Below, piece after piece: positions 1-7,562 of a stretch of DNA of 64,000 bases. Source of the stretch: JANSYL01 sp963921255 (lineage in GTDB: Bacteria; Pseudomonadota; Alphaproteobacteria; Rhodobacterales; Rhodobacteraceae); contig CAWUEW020000002.1 in assembly GCA_963921255.3 (NCBI GenBank), positions 372,001 to 436,000 on the forward strand, in the 5' to 3' direction. The notes beneath the pieces are model-generated. The model was not told where the DNA came from. It did not search any database and saw only the letters and a program-made list of their open reading frames with translations. Numbering within the stretch: position 1 is the first letter of the stretch; each line of letters opens with the position of its first letter. A program made the position numbers and the translations under genes.

Positions 1-34
1 GGATTGCGATGTTCACCTTTTCCAGGGCGTTCAT
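1..34 (-). CDS. 5' end of an unidentified gene running off the window
   Basis: An ATG on the minus strand at 34 opens a frame reading MNALEKVNIAI before the window ends. An AGGA motif lies about 8 bases upstream of it. Only 11 residues are visible, so no family can be named. It lies 82 bases downstream of the DUF1772 gene on the same strand. The alternative is chance. Confidence 0.35.
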   Translation of the reverse strand, partial: MNALEKVNIAI

Positions 35-76
35 GGTCGGTGTCCTGTTTGCAGTTGGGGTGTGTGCAAAGGCGGC

Positions 77-96
77 GGGGCGCAGGATTGCGCCCC
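77..96 (-). terminator. GC-rich hairpin after the DUF1772 gene
   Basis: GGGGCGCA and TGCGCCCC form a perfect 8-bp stem around a 4-base loop, 20 bases past the stop of the upstream minus-strand gene. There is no clear T-run, so it is at best a weak or factor-assisted terminator. Confidence 0.35.
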
Positions 97-116
97 GGCC
101 AAACCGTTTAAGGGGG

Positions 117-626
117 TCAGACCTGCTGTGCCTGGGACTGCGTCATCCAGAGCAACCCGAACAGCAGCAGGGCAGCGGAGACAGCCGCAGCGACCGTGCG
201 GACAGAGTTCCAGAAGGTCCATCGCGGCACATAGGTCGATAGCCAGTACGCGCGCGTCGCCTCGGAGGAGAGTTCCATGCCGGCCAGCGCCTGGTTCATC
301 GGCACGTTGAATGCCACCGTGACGCCGAAGCATCCAAAGAGATACACCAAGGCCGCCAGCAGGATCAGGAGGCCGGCGGACCCGTCGAGCCCGACCCAGG
401 CGTAGCCGGCAATCAGGATGGACACACCGGCCATGCCCAGGAACAGGGTCATGAAAATCCAGCGAAACACTTCCCGGTTGATGACCTGCATCGCCTCTAC
501 GCCGCCAATCCCACTGGTGAGTGCGAGGGAGCGCATGATGAAATCCGAAAACGCAAGGAAAACACCTGCAACCAAGGCGTAAGCGAGGATGGAAAGCTGC
601 ATGAGAATAAAGAACGTGGTGGACAT
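117..626 (-). CDS. DUF1772 (anthrone-oxygenase-like) integral membrane protein
   Basis: This encodes a 169-residue protein with four predicted membrane segments and the overall pattern of the DUF1772 family, which includes fungal anthrone oxygenases. Bacterial members have no established reaction. The ATG at 626 is preferred over the one at 641 because AAAGGA sits 6-7 bases before it, while the upstream ATG has no ribosome site. It follows an NmrA-like gene and a truncated AraC gene on the same strand. This resembles small redox or stress cassettes in other proteobacteria, but function is not shown by the sequence. Confidence 0.75.
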   Translation of the reverse strand: MSTTFFILMQLSILAYALVAGVFLAFSDFIMRSLALTSGIGGVEAMQVINREVFRWIFMTLFLGMAGVSILIAGYAWVGLDGSAGLLILLAALVYLFGCFGVTVAFNVPMNQALAGMELSSEATRAYWLSTYVPRWTFWNSVRTVAAAVSAALLLFGLLWMTQSQAQQV

Positions 627-689
627 CTTGTTTCCTTTCATAGGGAGGGCACAGACCGGGGCGTCTCCGCCCCGGCGGGCGCGTGTCGG

Positions 690-1517
690 TCAGGCGGCGG
701 CCGTCCAGGCGCCGGATTTCACGGCGGTCTCGGCAAATTCGGCGAAGTCGCGCGGCGGGCGTCCGAGGGCGCGTTGGACGCCATCACAGACATGCTGGTT
801 TCGACCATCCAGGGTTTCGCGTGCGATCGCCGTGAAGACACCGGCGACGAAGTCTCCGCCGGAGGCCGCGACATTGGCGTGAAACTCTTCAAACGAGATC
901 GGGACATGCCGGATCGGCCGCCCGATCGCCCGGCTCAATTCGGCGGCCATATCGGCCCACCCCATGAGGCGCGGGCCGGTGACTTCGTATGTTTCACCGG
1001 TATGGCCGTCTTCCGTGAGGGCGGCGACCACGACGTCGGCCACGTCGTCGATGTCGATGATCGGGTCCGTGATGGTGCCACCAGGCATCGGCAAGACACC
1101 TGCGAGGATGGGATCACGCAGATACCCTTCCGAGAAATTCTGGGCGAACCAAGTGCTGCGCACGACCGTGACGGCAGGATGGGCCGCCTTGACGGCCTCT
1201 TCCCCCAGTTTCGCGTGATGTTCGCCGCGCCCGGACAGCAGAACGAGGCGCCCGACCCCAAGGGCCGCGGCCAGTGCGGCAAGCGCCCCAACCTTTTCGA
1301 CCCCGCCGGGGAAGGCCAGATCAGGAAAGTACGTGACATAGGCGGCGCGGCTGCCCTGCAGGGCGGGCTCCCAAGTGGCCGGATCTTCCCAGTCGAACGG
1401 CGTCAGCGACCGCCGCGCCCCGTGGCGGACCGAATGACCGAGCGCTTCAAGTTTGGCGGCAACACGGCGGCCGGTCTTGCCGGTGGCGCCGATGACGAGG
1501 ATGGGTGCGTGTGACAT
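690..1517 (-). CDS. NmrA/SDR-type NAD(P)-binding protein
   Basis: This 275-residue protein has an N-terminal dinucleotide fold (ILVIGATGKTGRRV, glycine motif GxTGxxG near residues 8-14). The rest fits atypical SDRs of the NmrA/HSCARG type: WFAQNF where the catalytic Tyr region would be, then a PIIDIDDVADVVVAAL segment. Family members act as redox sensors or as quinone or ether reductases, and the substrate cannot be inferred here. The ATG at 1517 is chosen because the homologous fold begins immediately after it, with AAGGGA upstream. It lies 63 bases before the DUF1772 gene, so the two are probably cotranscribed. Confidence 0.8.
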   Translation of the reverse strand: MSHAPILVIGATGKTGRRVAAKLEALGHSVRHGARRSLTPFDWEDPATWEPALQGSRAAYVTYFPDLAFPGGVEKVGALAALAAALGVGRLVLLSGRGEHHAKLGEEAVKAAHPAVTVVRSTWFAQNFSEGYLRDPILAGVLPMPGGTITDPIIDIDDVADVVVAALTEDGHTGETYEVTGPRLMGWADMAAELSRAIGRPIRHVPISFEEFHANVAASGGDFVAGVFTAIARETLDGRNQHVCDGVQRALGRPPRDFAEFAETAVKSGAWTAAA

Positions 1518-1624
1518 GGTTTGGTTCCCTTGGTTCAAAACGATGACCAAGGGATAGGCGGTCGGGTGCGGTCAGATATTGACCGGGACGGCCAGCGTTT
1601 TGACCGGCGCGGCCAATCGCGCAC

Positions 1625-2218
1625 TTAGACTTCCGGACGGTGCTTTCGATAGGTCGCCGGGGTCAGACCCACCCATCGTTTAAAGGCCCGGGTGAACGAG
1701 CTTTGCTCGGAAAACCCGGTCAGAAAGGCCACTTCGGCCGGGGAATACGCGTCGTCCCGCAGCAACCCTTCAGCCAATTCGCGGCGCGTCTCCTCCGTGA
1801 GAGACTGAAAACTGACGCCGTGATCTGACAACCGACGGTGAAACGACCGCACGCTCAGCCCCATTTGGCGGGCAATATCGGCCATCTTGGGGGCCCCTTC
1901 GCTCAGCGATTGGGCAATCACATCTTTCACCTGCGTGACCAGCGGTCCTTCGTCCTTCACGTCCAGCAGATCGGCGTCGAGATGCGACACCAGGTATTGG
2001 GAAATGCCCTCATCCCCAAGCTGGTTGGGATGCTCCAGCGAGTCAGGTGTGAAAAGCAAAGCATCCTGGGGGGCGTCGAAGGTGACGGGACACCCCAAGA
2101 AGTTTTCGTGATGCACTTTCGTGCGCGGCATCGGATGCTGGATGAAGGCCGCCACCGGGGCAAAGGGCACCGGGCAGACCTGCCGTGCGATGGCCACCGT
2201 GGCAATCAAGGTGGTTTC
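1625..2218 (-). pseudogene. AraC-family regulator, 5'-truncated at the insertion element
   Basis: The frame encodes the second half of an OruR/ArgR-like AraC regulator. It has the end of the arabinose-binding-like sensor domain (ENFLGCPVTFDAPQDALLF) and a complete C-terminal double helix-turn-helix (MADIARQMGLSVRSFHRRL and AFLTGFSEQSSFTRAFKRW). Full-length relatives are about 330-340 residues, whereas only about 195 remain. The open frame runs straight into the terminal repeat of the IS1595 element and stops in it. The DNA beyond the other end of the element (5704-5914) does not encode the missing half, so disruption was probably accompanied by deletion. A TTG at 2209 could restart translation, but a protein without its sensor domain is unlikely to work normally. 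Confidence 0.8.
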
Positions 2219-2244
2219 GTTGGGGAATTATATCGCAAAGTAAC
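2219..2244 (+). repeat. left terminal inverted repeat of the IS1595 element
   Basis: This stretch is the exact reverse complement of 5678-5703 over 26 bases. Its first three bases could be fortuitous if the element proper begins at GGGG (2222). Confidence 0.9.
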
Positions 2245-2255
2245 ACTGCTCTGGA

Positions 2256-2426
2256 TTATTCCTGTTCCAGCTTTGGCCTCCCGGCTTTGAGCGGATTAAA
2301 GAACGCGCCGCCCAAGTCTTCCATATCCGCACCCGGCATGTCGTATTCAGTTTCCATCTCGGCCTTGGTTGGCTGGAAGTGAGAATCGGCCAGCTTTTCT
2401 TTAAGCGTTTTGGGTTTGTTGGTCAT
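2256..2426 (-). CDS. small hypothetical protein of the IS passenger cassette (56 aa)
   Basis: The frame reads MTNKPKTLKEKLADSHFQPT..., is strongly charged, and continues to KAEMETEYDMPGADMEDLGGAFFNP and a basic end. Its ATG lies 15 bases after the HNH gene's stop and its TAA lies 12 bases inside the terminal repeat, so it fits tightly as the last gene of the cassette. The ribosome site is weak (GCGAGC), which suggests coupling to the upstream gene. I do not recognise the family. An antitoxin-like or regulatory partner is possible, but nothing in the sequence proves it. Confidence 0.6.
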   Translation of the reverse strand: MTNKPKTLKEKLADSHFQPTKAEMETEYDMPGADMEDLGGAFFNPLKAGRPKLEQE

Positions 2427-2441
2427 GTTTGGCGCTCGCGT

Positions 2442-3524
2442 TTAGTTGTTTGATTTTCGGCGGTTACAGTACTTGCAAAGCATTTGGCAGTTATCCGCCA
2501 CGGTCTTTCCACCTTGTGACCAAGGCTTGATATGGTCACCTTCCATCTGACTTATGTCAAATTGCTCGTTACAGATCGGGCAAACACCGTCTTGACGCTC
2601 AAACGCCTCAAGCTTCATCGCGCCTGTGAACGCCCTAATGCTCAGGTGCCGCTCATCGCCGTCCAGCACGTAAGGATAGACGCCCGCTTTCCGTGTCACG
2701 TCATCATCCATGAGCAGACGCTTGATCTCTGCCTCAAGCGTGTCAGGGTCCAGATCGGTCTCTTTGAATTGGTTGTAGAGCGGCCCCCATGCAACGCCTT
2801 TCATCTCTTTGCGATACTTGGGAAACGTCGCGTGCACCCAATCGATGACAGAGCGGAAGTGGTTCCATAGCGTAACGGCGCTGTTGTCGCGCTGATGCGC
2901 CGACATGTAGCTTTCAACATCACCGTCATTGATCCACCTGATCGCAGTTTCAAGGTAGTCCTGACGGATGGAATGGCCTTTCAGGTACTTGCTGCCGATG
3001 CTGTAAGCTGGGCAGTTTGGTCGGCTGAAATACCTCTTTGCATCCGACACCCAAAGCCCGTGATAGACGGCGTTTCGCAATTCCTGGTCGGTCAGAATCT
3101 CGCCCGCAATGTTGATCACCTCGAACCACTCCAGTCTCTCGCTGTCCGTCCCGGAGCAGGTGTAGATCATGAGATCATAGTTCAGGATTTGCTCTTGATG
3201 GTCAGCTTGCAGGTTGTGGAAAGCCAGCCCGTCAATGGAAAAAGCACCCTTCACGTATTGGCAAACCGAGATGGTGCGCTGCTGGCCGTCAATGATCTCG
3301 AACCTGTCATTGCCAATATCGGCCCAATACATGGTGTTGAGGGGAAGCCCGTTGCGGATCGTGTTGATCACGGCGTCACGCTGCTTGTCGCCATAGACAA
3401 ATTCGCGTTGATAGGCAGGCCGTATATCAAGCTTGCCGCCATATCCCCGGACACCGCCGTCCCCGCCGTCGCAGTAGCCTTCAACCAGTTCCCGGACGGT
3501 CACTGTACGCAAGTCAATTTTCAT
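2442..3524 (-). CDS. DUF262 and HNH endonuclease protein
   Basis: This 360-residue protein has an N-terminal DUF262 (ParB/Srx-like) domain. It carries RPAYQREFVYGDKQ near residues 36-49 and the IIDGQQRT nucleotide-binding/hydrolysis motif near 77-84. The C-terminus is a compact HNH nuclease (CPICNEQF, GDHIKPWSQGG, NCQMLCKYCNRRK) with all zinc and metal ligands visible. Relatives with this pairing include GmrSD-type modification-dependent restriction enzymes and phage-defence nucleases. The start overlaps the methyltransferase stop by 4 bases (ATGA), so it belongs to one transcript. In context it could be the restriction half of a cassette whose methyltransferase protects the host, which is inference. 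Confidence 0.85.
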   Translation of the reverse strand: MKIDLRTVTVRELVEGYCDGGDGGVRGYGGKLDIRPAYQREFVYGDKQRDAVINTIRNGLPLNTMYWADIGNDRFEIIDGQQRTISVCQYVKGAFSIDGLAFHNLQADHQEQILNYDLMIYTCSGTDSERLEWFEVINIAGEILTDQELRNAVYHGLWVSDAKRYFSRPNCPAYSIGSKYLKGHSIRQDYLETAIRWINDGDVESYMSAHQRDNSAVTLWNHFRSVIDWVHATFPKYRKEMKGVAWGPLYNQFKETDLDPDTLEAEIKRLLMDDDVTRKAGVYPYVLDGDERHLSIRAFTGAMKLEAFERQDGVCPICNEQFDISQMEGDHIKPWSQGGKTVADNCQMLCKYCNRRKSNN

Positions 3525-4632
3525 GACTGGAACTTACGGGATTTTATAAAAATTCGTCTATAAATACAATGAACTACGTCGTTTCCACTTTCATCCTCCA
3601 GATAGTTTCCCCGGGAAGGCTTCCCTTTGAGCATAGGGTATCCATTCGCCTTTTGGCCTGACAATCCGGTTTTCCTTCCCCCATCCAGCCTCTTTTCAAC
3701 GTAGTCGTCATAGAACTTATGGCTTTTGAAGCCATGGTCCCACAAAGACGAAAACCCCAATATCTCGAACTGATCGGGATTGTACTTGTCCAGAAAGGTG
3801 ATCGGCACACCCATCGCTCCGGCCCAATCCATCGGAATATCATTGGTCTTGCTGACCTCGATAGCGTCGTAATTGTCGTAAGTCGGGTAATCCTCAGGCG
3901 CATACCTGCGGTACAGGATCAGTTCCTCGTGCCGCTTGTCATGGTCGAGGTTCGTGAACCAGCGAACGCCTTTGACCTTGATAAACCTGTTTCCACCTTC
4001 ATCAATCCATGCCGTCGCAGCATCAAGTGGATAGTGATCCGGAACTCCAAACGTCCGATCCCCGCTCTTGATGCTGGGGCCGAACCAGACCTTGTTATCC
4101 TTGATCAGTGGGAAAAAGTCCTTGTAGGTGACAGCGTTCATGTTTCCGATAATCAGAAATTTTTGTCGTATTTCATCAACTGCGCGACGTATTCGCGGAA
4201 CAATGAAAAGGGCGGGTTCGTCACCACGATGTCCGCTTGCTTGAGAATGTCGATGCATTCCTGAGTGCGAAAATCGCCGTCACCATCCAGATGGGTAATG
4301 CCGATATCCTCGGCCCTTGGTACAACATCCCCGTCCCGGAAACCGTCATATTCCAGTTTGATCGCCCGCTCGCAGTCATGCCGCGAAAAAAGGTCCGGAT
4401 TCTGGTTCTTGTAGCAGGTGGTGATCAGTTTCCTGAGACCCAGAAACTCGAAGTTGTGACTGAAATAGTGAAAGAAGTTGCTGACGCGCGGATCGTCGCA
4501 GTTGCAATAGACAACCTTGCCTTTGAAATGCTTCTTATAGTGACGCAGTTCGTTTTCTATGTCTGACAGTTGCGTGTAGAACTCATCGTTCTTGGCCTTT
4601 CTGGCCGAGATAAGGTTTTGTGCCATGATCAC
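3521..4632 (-). pseudogene. EcoRI-type adenine-specific DNA methyltransferase, frameshifted
   Basis: Two adjacent frames together make one protein of about 370 residues resembling the EcoRI modification methylase. The first part (4153-4632) has KNDEFYTQLSDIENEL, VVYCNCDDPRVSNFF and the catalytic NPPF motif (DIVVTNPPFSLF). The second part begins KFLIIGNMNAVTYKDFF and ends at 3521. They separate at a run of five A on the coding strand (plus-strand T run 4160-4164): the frame reads KYDKNF then stop, and one extra A would give KYDKKFLIIGN. Known family members make N6-methyladenine. The start (GTG 4632 or ATG 4626) overlaps the transposase stop. A single-base loss, a sequencing error or slippage on the A-run would all explain the break. 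Confidence 0.8.
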
Positions 4633-5618
4633 GCACCATTGCGCGTGATTGGCTTTGCTCCGCTGCTCAACCCGTTATCGGCAATCAGGTCCACGTAGCG
4701 CAGCCGCTTTCCGTCCATCCCCGAGACCAAGCTGCCCATCTGGTCGATGGTATCTTTTGGGCGGTTGTTGTGGCGCCCCGAGAACTCGTCCACGTAGCGT
4801 TGCAGGTGTTTGGGCGACATTTTGTGATACACGCCATCAACGCCGCGCTTCATGGGTGCCCAGAAGCTTTCCAGCCCGTTTGTATGAGCCATATCGCGGA
4901 CGTACTCGCCCGCTGAATGGTTTACCGCCTCATGGGGCCTGTCGATGCCCTTATACGCCTTGGCCTCATCCGTGTAGACTTGTGCGCCATCGGCGGTGTG
5001 ATCGGTCACGAAACCCTGCAACGTCTCCGCGTCGGTCCTCTCAACCACCTTGGCATGAACCTTTCCCGTCGCACGGTCGCGGACACCAGAAACGGCGCTC
5101 TTGCCCACCGCCCCGCGCCCGGCTCTCAACTTCTTCTTCGCGTGCTTGTTCTTCTCCTTGCCACCCATATAGGTCTCATCGGCCTCAACCGGGCCGTCAA
5201 AGATCGGCGTCTTGGTCGCATAGGCTTCCCGAAGGCGATGCAGCATGAACCAAGCAGCCTTCTGGCCGATCCCAAGTTCCCGGTGCAACTTCATCGAAGA
5301 CACACCCTTGAGGCTGGTTGTAAACAGGTAAATTCCAACGGCCCAAACCCGGTAAGACAGTTTGGAACTCTGCATGACACTGCCAATCCGAACTGTGAAC
5401 ATCGGCTTGTTGGGGCAATCCCGGCAACGGTGGGTCATGCTCTTGTGGTTAACGCCAACCCGAACATTGTCCGATCCGCAATGCGGGCAATAAGGACCAT
5501 CCGGCCAACGTTGTTCCTCGATCCACTCTCGCGCTTTGGTCTCATCGCTGAACATGTCCGCGATTTGCAGAAGCGTCAAACCTTTGCGCTGATGCTTGCC
5601 GGGTGCTTTCTGTGTCAT
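4629..5618 (-). CDS. IS1595-family (ISXO2-like) transposase
   Basis: This intact 329-residue transposase has a zinc ribbon near residues 45-70 (CPHCGSDN, CRDCPN) and a DDE-type core with VEADETYMGG, VYTDEAKAYKG and HTNGLESFWAPMKRG, which carry the D, D and N/E residues of the family. Length is normal. A strong GAGGTGAG ribosome site precedes the ATG. Its stop overlaps the methyltransferase start by 4 bases, so the passenger genes are probably read from the transposase promoter. Nothing suggests loss of activity. Confidence 0.93.
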   Translation of the reverse strand: MTQKAPGKHQRKGLTLLQIADMFSDETKAREWIEEQRWPDGPYCPHCGSDNVRVGVNHKSMTHRCRDCPNKPMFTVRIGSVMQSSKLSYRVWAVGIYLFTTSLKGVSSMKLHRELGIGQKAAWFMLHRLREAYATKTPIFDGPVEADETYMGGKEKNKHAKKKLRAGRGAVGKSAVSGVRDRATGKVHAKVVERTDAETLQGFVTDHTADGAQVYTDEAKAYKGIDRPHEAVNHSAGEYVRDMAHTNGLESFWAPMKRGVDGVYHKMSPKHLQRYVDEFSGRHNNRPKDTIDQMGSLVSGMDGKRLRYVDLIADNGLSSGAKPITRNGA

Positions 5619-5632
5619 AGCTCACCTCTTGA

Positions 5633-5662
5633 AGTGACTATATGTTATATCACAGAGTCACT
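5633..5662 (-). promoter_or_regulatory. dyad upstream of the transposase operon
   Basis: AGTGACT (5633-5639) and AGTCACT (5656-5662) are perfect inverted arms flanking an AT-rich TATATGTTATAT stretch, in the 60 bases between the transposase ATG and the right terminal repeat. Position and form suit an operator overlapping the promoter of the element. No repressor is identified. Confidence 0.45.
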
Positions 5663-5677
5663 AGGGGCAAGGAAAAT

Positions 5678-5703
5678 GTTACTTTGCGATATAATTCCCC
5701 AAC
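5678..5703 (-). repeat. right terminal inverted repeat of the IS1595 element
   Basis: This is the exact reverse complement of 2219-2244. The 210 bases beyond it (5704-5914) carry no recognisable gene and appear AT-richer than the chromosomal genes nearby. Confidence 0.9.
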
Positions 5704-5914
5704 CTTAAAGGGTCCGGAGCACTCTCAAAACTGTCTAACGGCCCACTTCCGGAAACCCTTACCTTCTGCTGGTTGAACGATAAGAAAAACAAACGCGCCA
5801 AGCTAGAAAAACCTCAGACAATCAGAACGCAACGCGCCATCGCTCCGCCCGACGGTCGGCTGATCCGGTTGCGTTATTCAATATCACGGCACCCGTTTCA
5901 GGGTCGGAGGACAT

Positions 5915-5946
5915 AAAAAAAACGGCCCCCACTGCCGTGAGGGCCG
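5915..5946 (-). terminator. rho-independent terminator of tig
   Basis: On the minus strand CGGCCC...GGGCCG forms a stem followed by eight T, 27 bases past the tig stop codon. Confidence 0.85.
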
Positions 5947-5972
5947 CCTCAAATCTCAGAAGAACGAAAGGC

Positions 5973-7301
5973 TTATTCGTCTTCCAGCGCCTCGACGGCG
6001 GCTTTCAGGTCGTCCTTGGACACCTCTTTTTCGGTGACGTCGGCCATTTCGAAGATGAAATCGACAACCTTGTCTTCAAACAGCGGCGCGCGGACCTGCT
6101 GCTGTGCACCCTGGTTCTGCTGGATGAACTCGAAGAATTCACGTTCCTGGCCCGGATACTGCCGGGCCTGGGTCATGATCGCTTGGGTCATTTCCGCATC
6201 AGAAACCTGAAAATCGTTCTTCTGGCCCAACTCGGCCAGCAGGAGCCCCAGTTTCACGCGGCGTGCGGCCAGGGTCTTGTGCTCGTCCGTGGCTTCGATT
6301 TCCGGGTGGTCGTGGCCTTCCACGTTGGGGTTTTCCTCGTGCCACAGCTGGTGGGCGATCTGGTTGGCTTCGGCATCCACAAGCGACGGGGGCAGATCAA
6401 AGCTGACCTGCGCGTCCAACTGGTCCAGCAGCGCCCGTTTGGTCACCTGGCGCGCGGCACCGGTGTATTCGGCCTTGAGACGCTCGGTGATCTGGCCTTT
6501 CAGCGCGTCGAGATCCTCGGCGCCGTATTTCTTGGCCAGTTCATCATCGATCTCAGCCGGGACCGGCTTCTGGACTTCCTTGACGGCGCATTTGAAGACG
6601 GCCGCTTTGCCGGCCAGATGCTCGGCGCCGTAATCTTCGGGGAACGTCACTTCGACGTCTTTCTCTTCGCCCTTCTTGGTGCCGATCAGCTGGTCTTCAA
6701 AGCCCGGAATGAACGAGCCCGACCCCAGAACAAGCGGGAAGTCTTCGGCCGAGCCGCCTTCGAACGCTTCCCCATCGACCGAGCCGGCGAAATCGATCAC
6801 AACCTGATCGCCATCGGCCGCCTTGCCGCCTTTCTTGGGCGCGAAGTTCTGCGCCGAAGACGCCAGATTTTCCAGGGTCTCGGTCAGGTCTTCGTCGGCC
6901 GGGGCCACGGTCATGCGCTCAAGCTTGAGGGCCTTGTAGTCGACCTCGGGAATTTCCGGCAGCTTTTCGTAGCTCATGGACACTACGACATCGTCGCCTT
7001 CTTTCCAGTCTTCGTTGACCATCTTGACGTCGGGCTGCATCGCCGGACGGTCGCCGCTTTCTTCCAGATGACCCTGCATCGCGCCGTCGACCGATTCCTG
7101 CATGGCTTCGCCCATCAGGCGCGGGCCAAACTGCTTTTTCAGCAGCGCCATCGGCACTTTGCCTTTGCGGAAGCCCTTCATCTCGATCTCGGGCTGTGCT
7201 TCGGCCAGTTTTTCGTTCACGCGTGCCTCAAGGTCGGCCCCGGTGATCGTGATCTGGTATTCGCGCTTCAGGCCTTCGGCCAGGGTCTCGGTGACTTGCA
7301 T
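5973..7301 (-). CDS. tig: trigger factor (ribosome-associated chaperone and prolyl isomerase)
   Basis: This 442-residue protein has the ribosome-binding signature GFRKGKVP near residues 43-50, a central FKBP-type isomerase domain (GDQVVIDFAGSVDGEAFEGG near 163-182) and a long C-terminal helical domain ending in an acidic tail. Length is as expected. It binds at the ribosome exit tunnel and holds nascent chains. It is transcribed alone on the minus strand, with its own terminator, divergent from a glycosyltransferase trio. The usual clpPX partners are not adjacent here. Confidence 0.96.
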   Translation of the reverse strand: MQVTETLAEGLKREYQITITGADLEARVNEKLAEAQPEIEMKGFRKGKVPMALLKKQFGPRLMGEAMQESVDGAMQGHLEESGDRPAMQPDVKMVNEDWKEGDDVVVSMSYEKLPEIPEVDYKALKLERMTVAPADEDLTETLENLASSAQNFAPKKGGKAADGDQVVIDFAGSVDGEAFEGGSAEDFPLVLGSGSFIPGFEDQLIGTKKGEEKDVEVTFPEDYGAEHLAGKAAVFKCAVKEVQKPVPAEIDDELAKKYGAEDLDALKGQITERLKAEYTGAARQVTKRALLDQLDAQVSFDLPPSLVDAEANQIAHQLWHEENPNVEGHDHPEIEATDEHKTLAARRVKLGLLLAELGQKNDFQVSDAEMTQAIMTQARQYPGQEREFFEFIQQNQGAQQQVRAPLFEDKVVDFIFEMADVTEKEVSKDDLKAAVEALEDE

Positions 7302-7562
7302 GGTTCCTCACGTAAAGCGGGGCCGCAGGGGTGGCTCTTCCGCTTCCCCGTTCGGCCCGTGTGGCGTCTCGTAAAATCAGGCGTCCTTCTAGGGTCGCGG
7401 ACCAACGGGCGCAAGGGCAAACGCGCCTTTTCACGCACGCAAGACCCGCCATACGCGACTAGGCGGCGCATCGCCCATCCGTGGGTTTACCATCGCCATT
7501 GCCGCGCGTCTGGTGTATCGCGGCGCGAAGACGTGCCACACGAGCCACAGACCAACGATCCG

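Larger units (their letters stand above)
2219..5703. mobile_element. IS1595-family element with passenger genes
   Basis: The segment is bounded by a 26-bp perfect inverted repeat (2219-2244 and 5678-5703, core GGGGAATTATATCGCAAAG). It contains an ISXO2/IS1595-type transposase plus an EcoRI-like methyltransferase, a DUF262-HNH protein and a small ORF, all on the minus strand. Passenger genes are known in the IS1595 family. Base composition is visibly poorer in G+C than the flanks. I find no convincing 8-bp target duplication: GTTTCGTT lies left of the GGGG and AACCTTAA right of it. That agrees with a deletion next to one end. The left end interrupts the AraC gene. Confidence 0.9.

Noticed and set aside
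2211..5711. Target-site duplication around the IS1595 element
   Set aside because: The flanking 8-mers do not match with either possible element border (2219 or 2222).
5937..7562. Long open frame on the plus strand before the GT2 domain
   Set aside because: It is antisense to tig and has no domain of its own; the GT2 protein begins at 7563.
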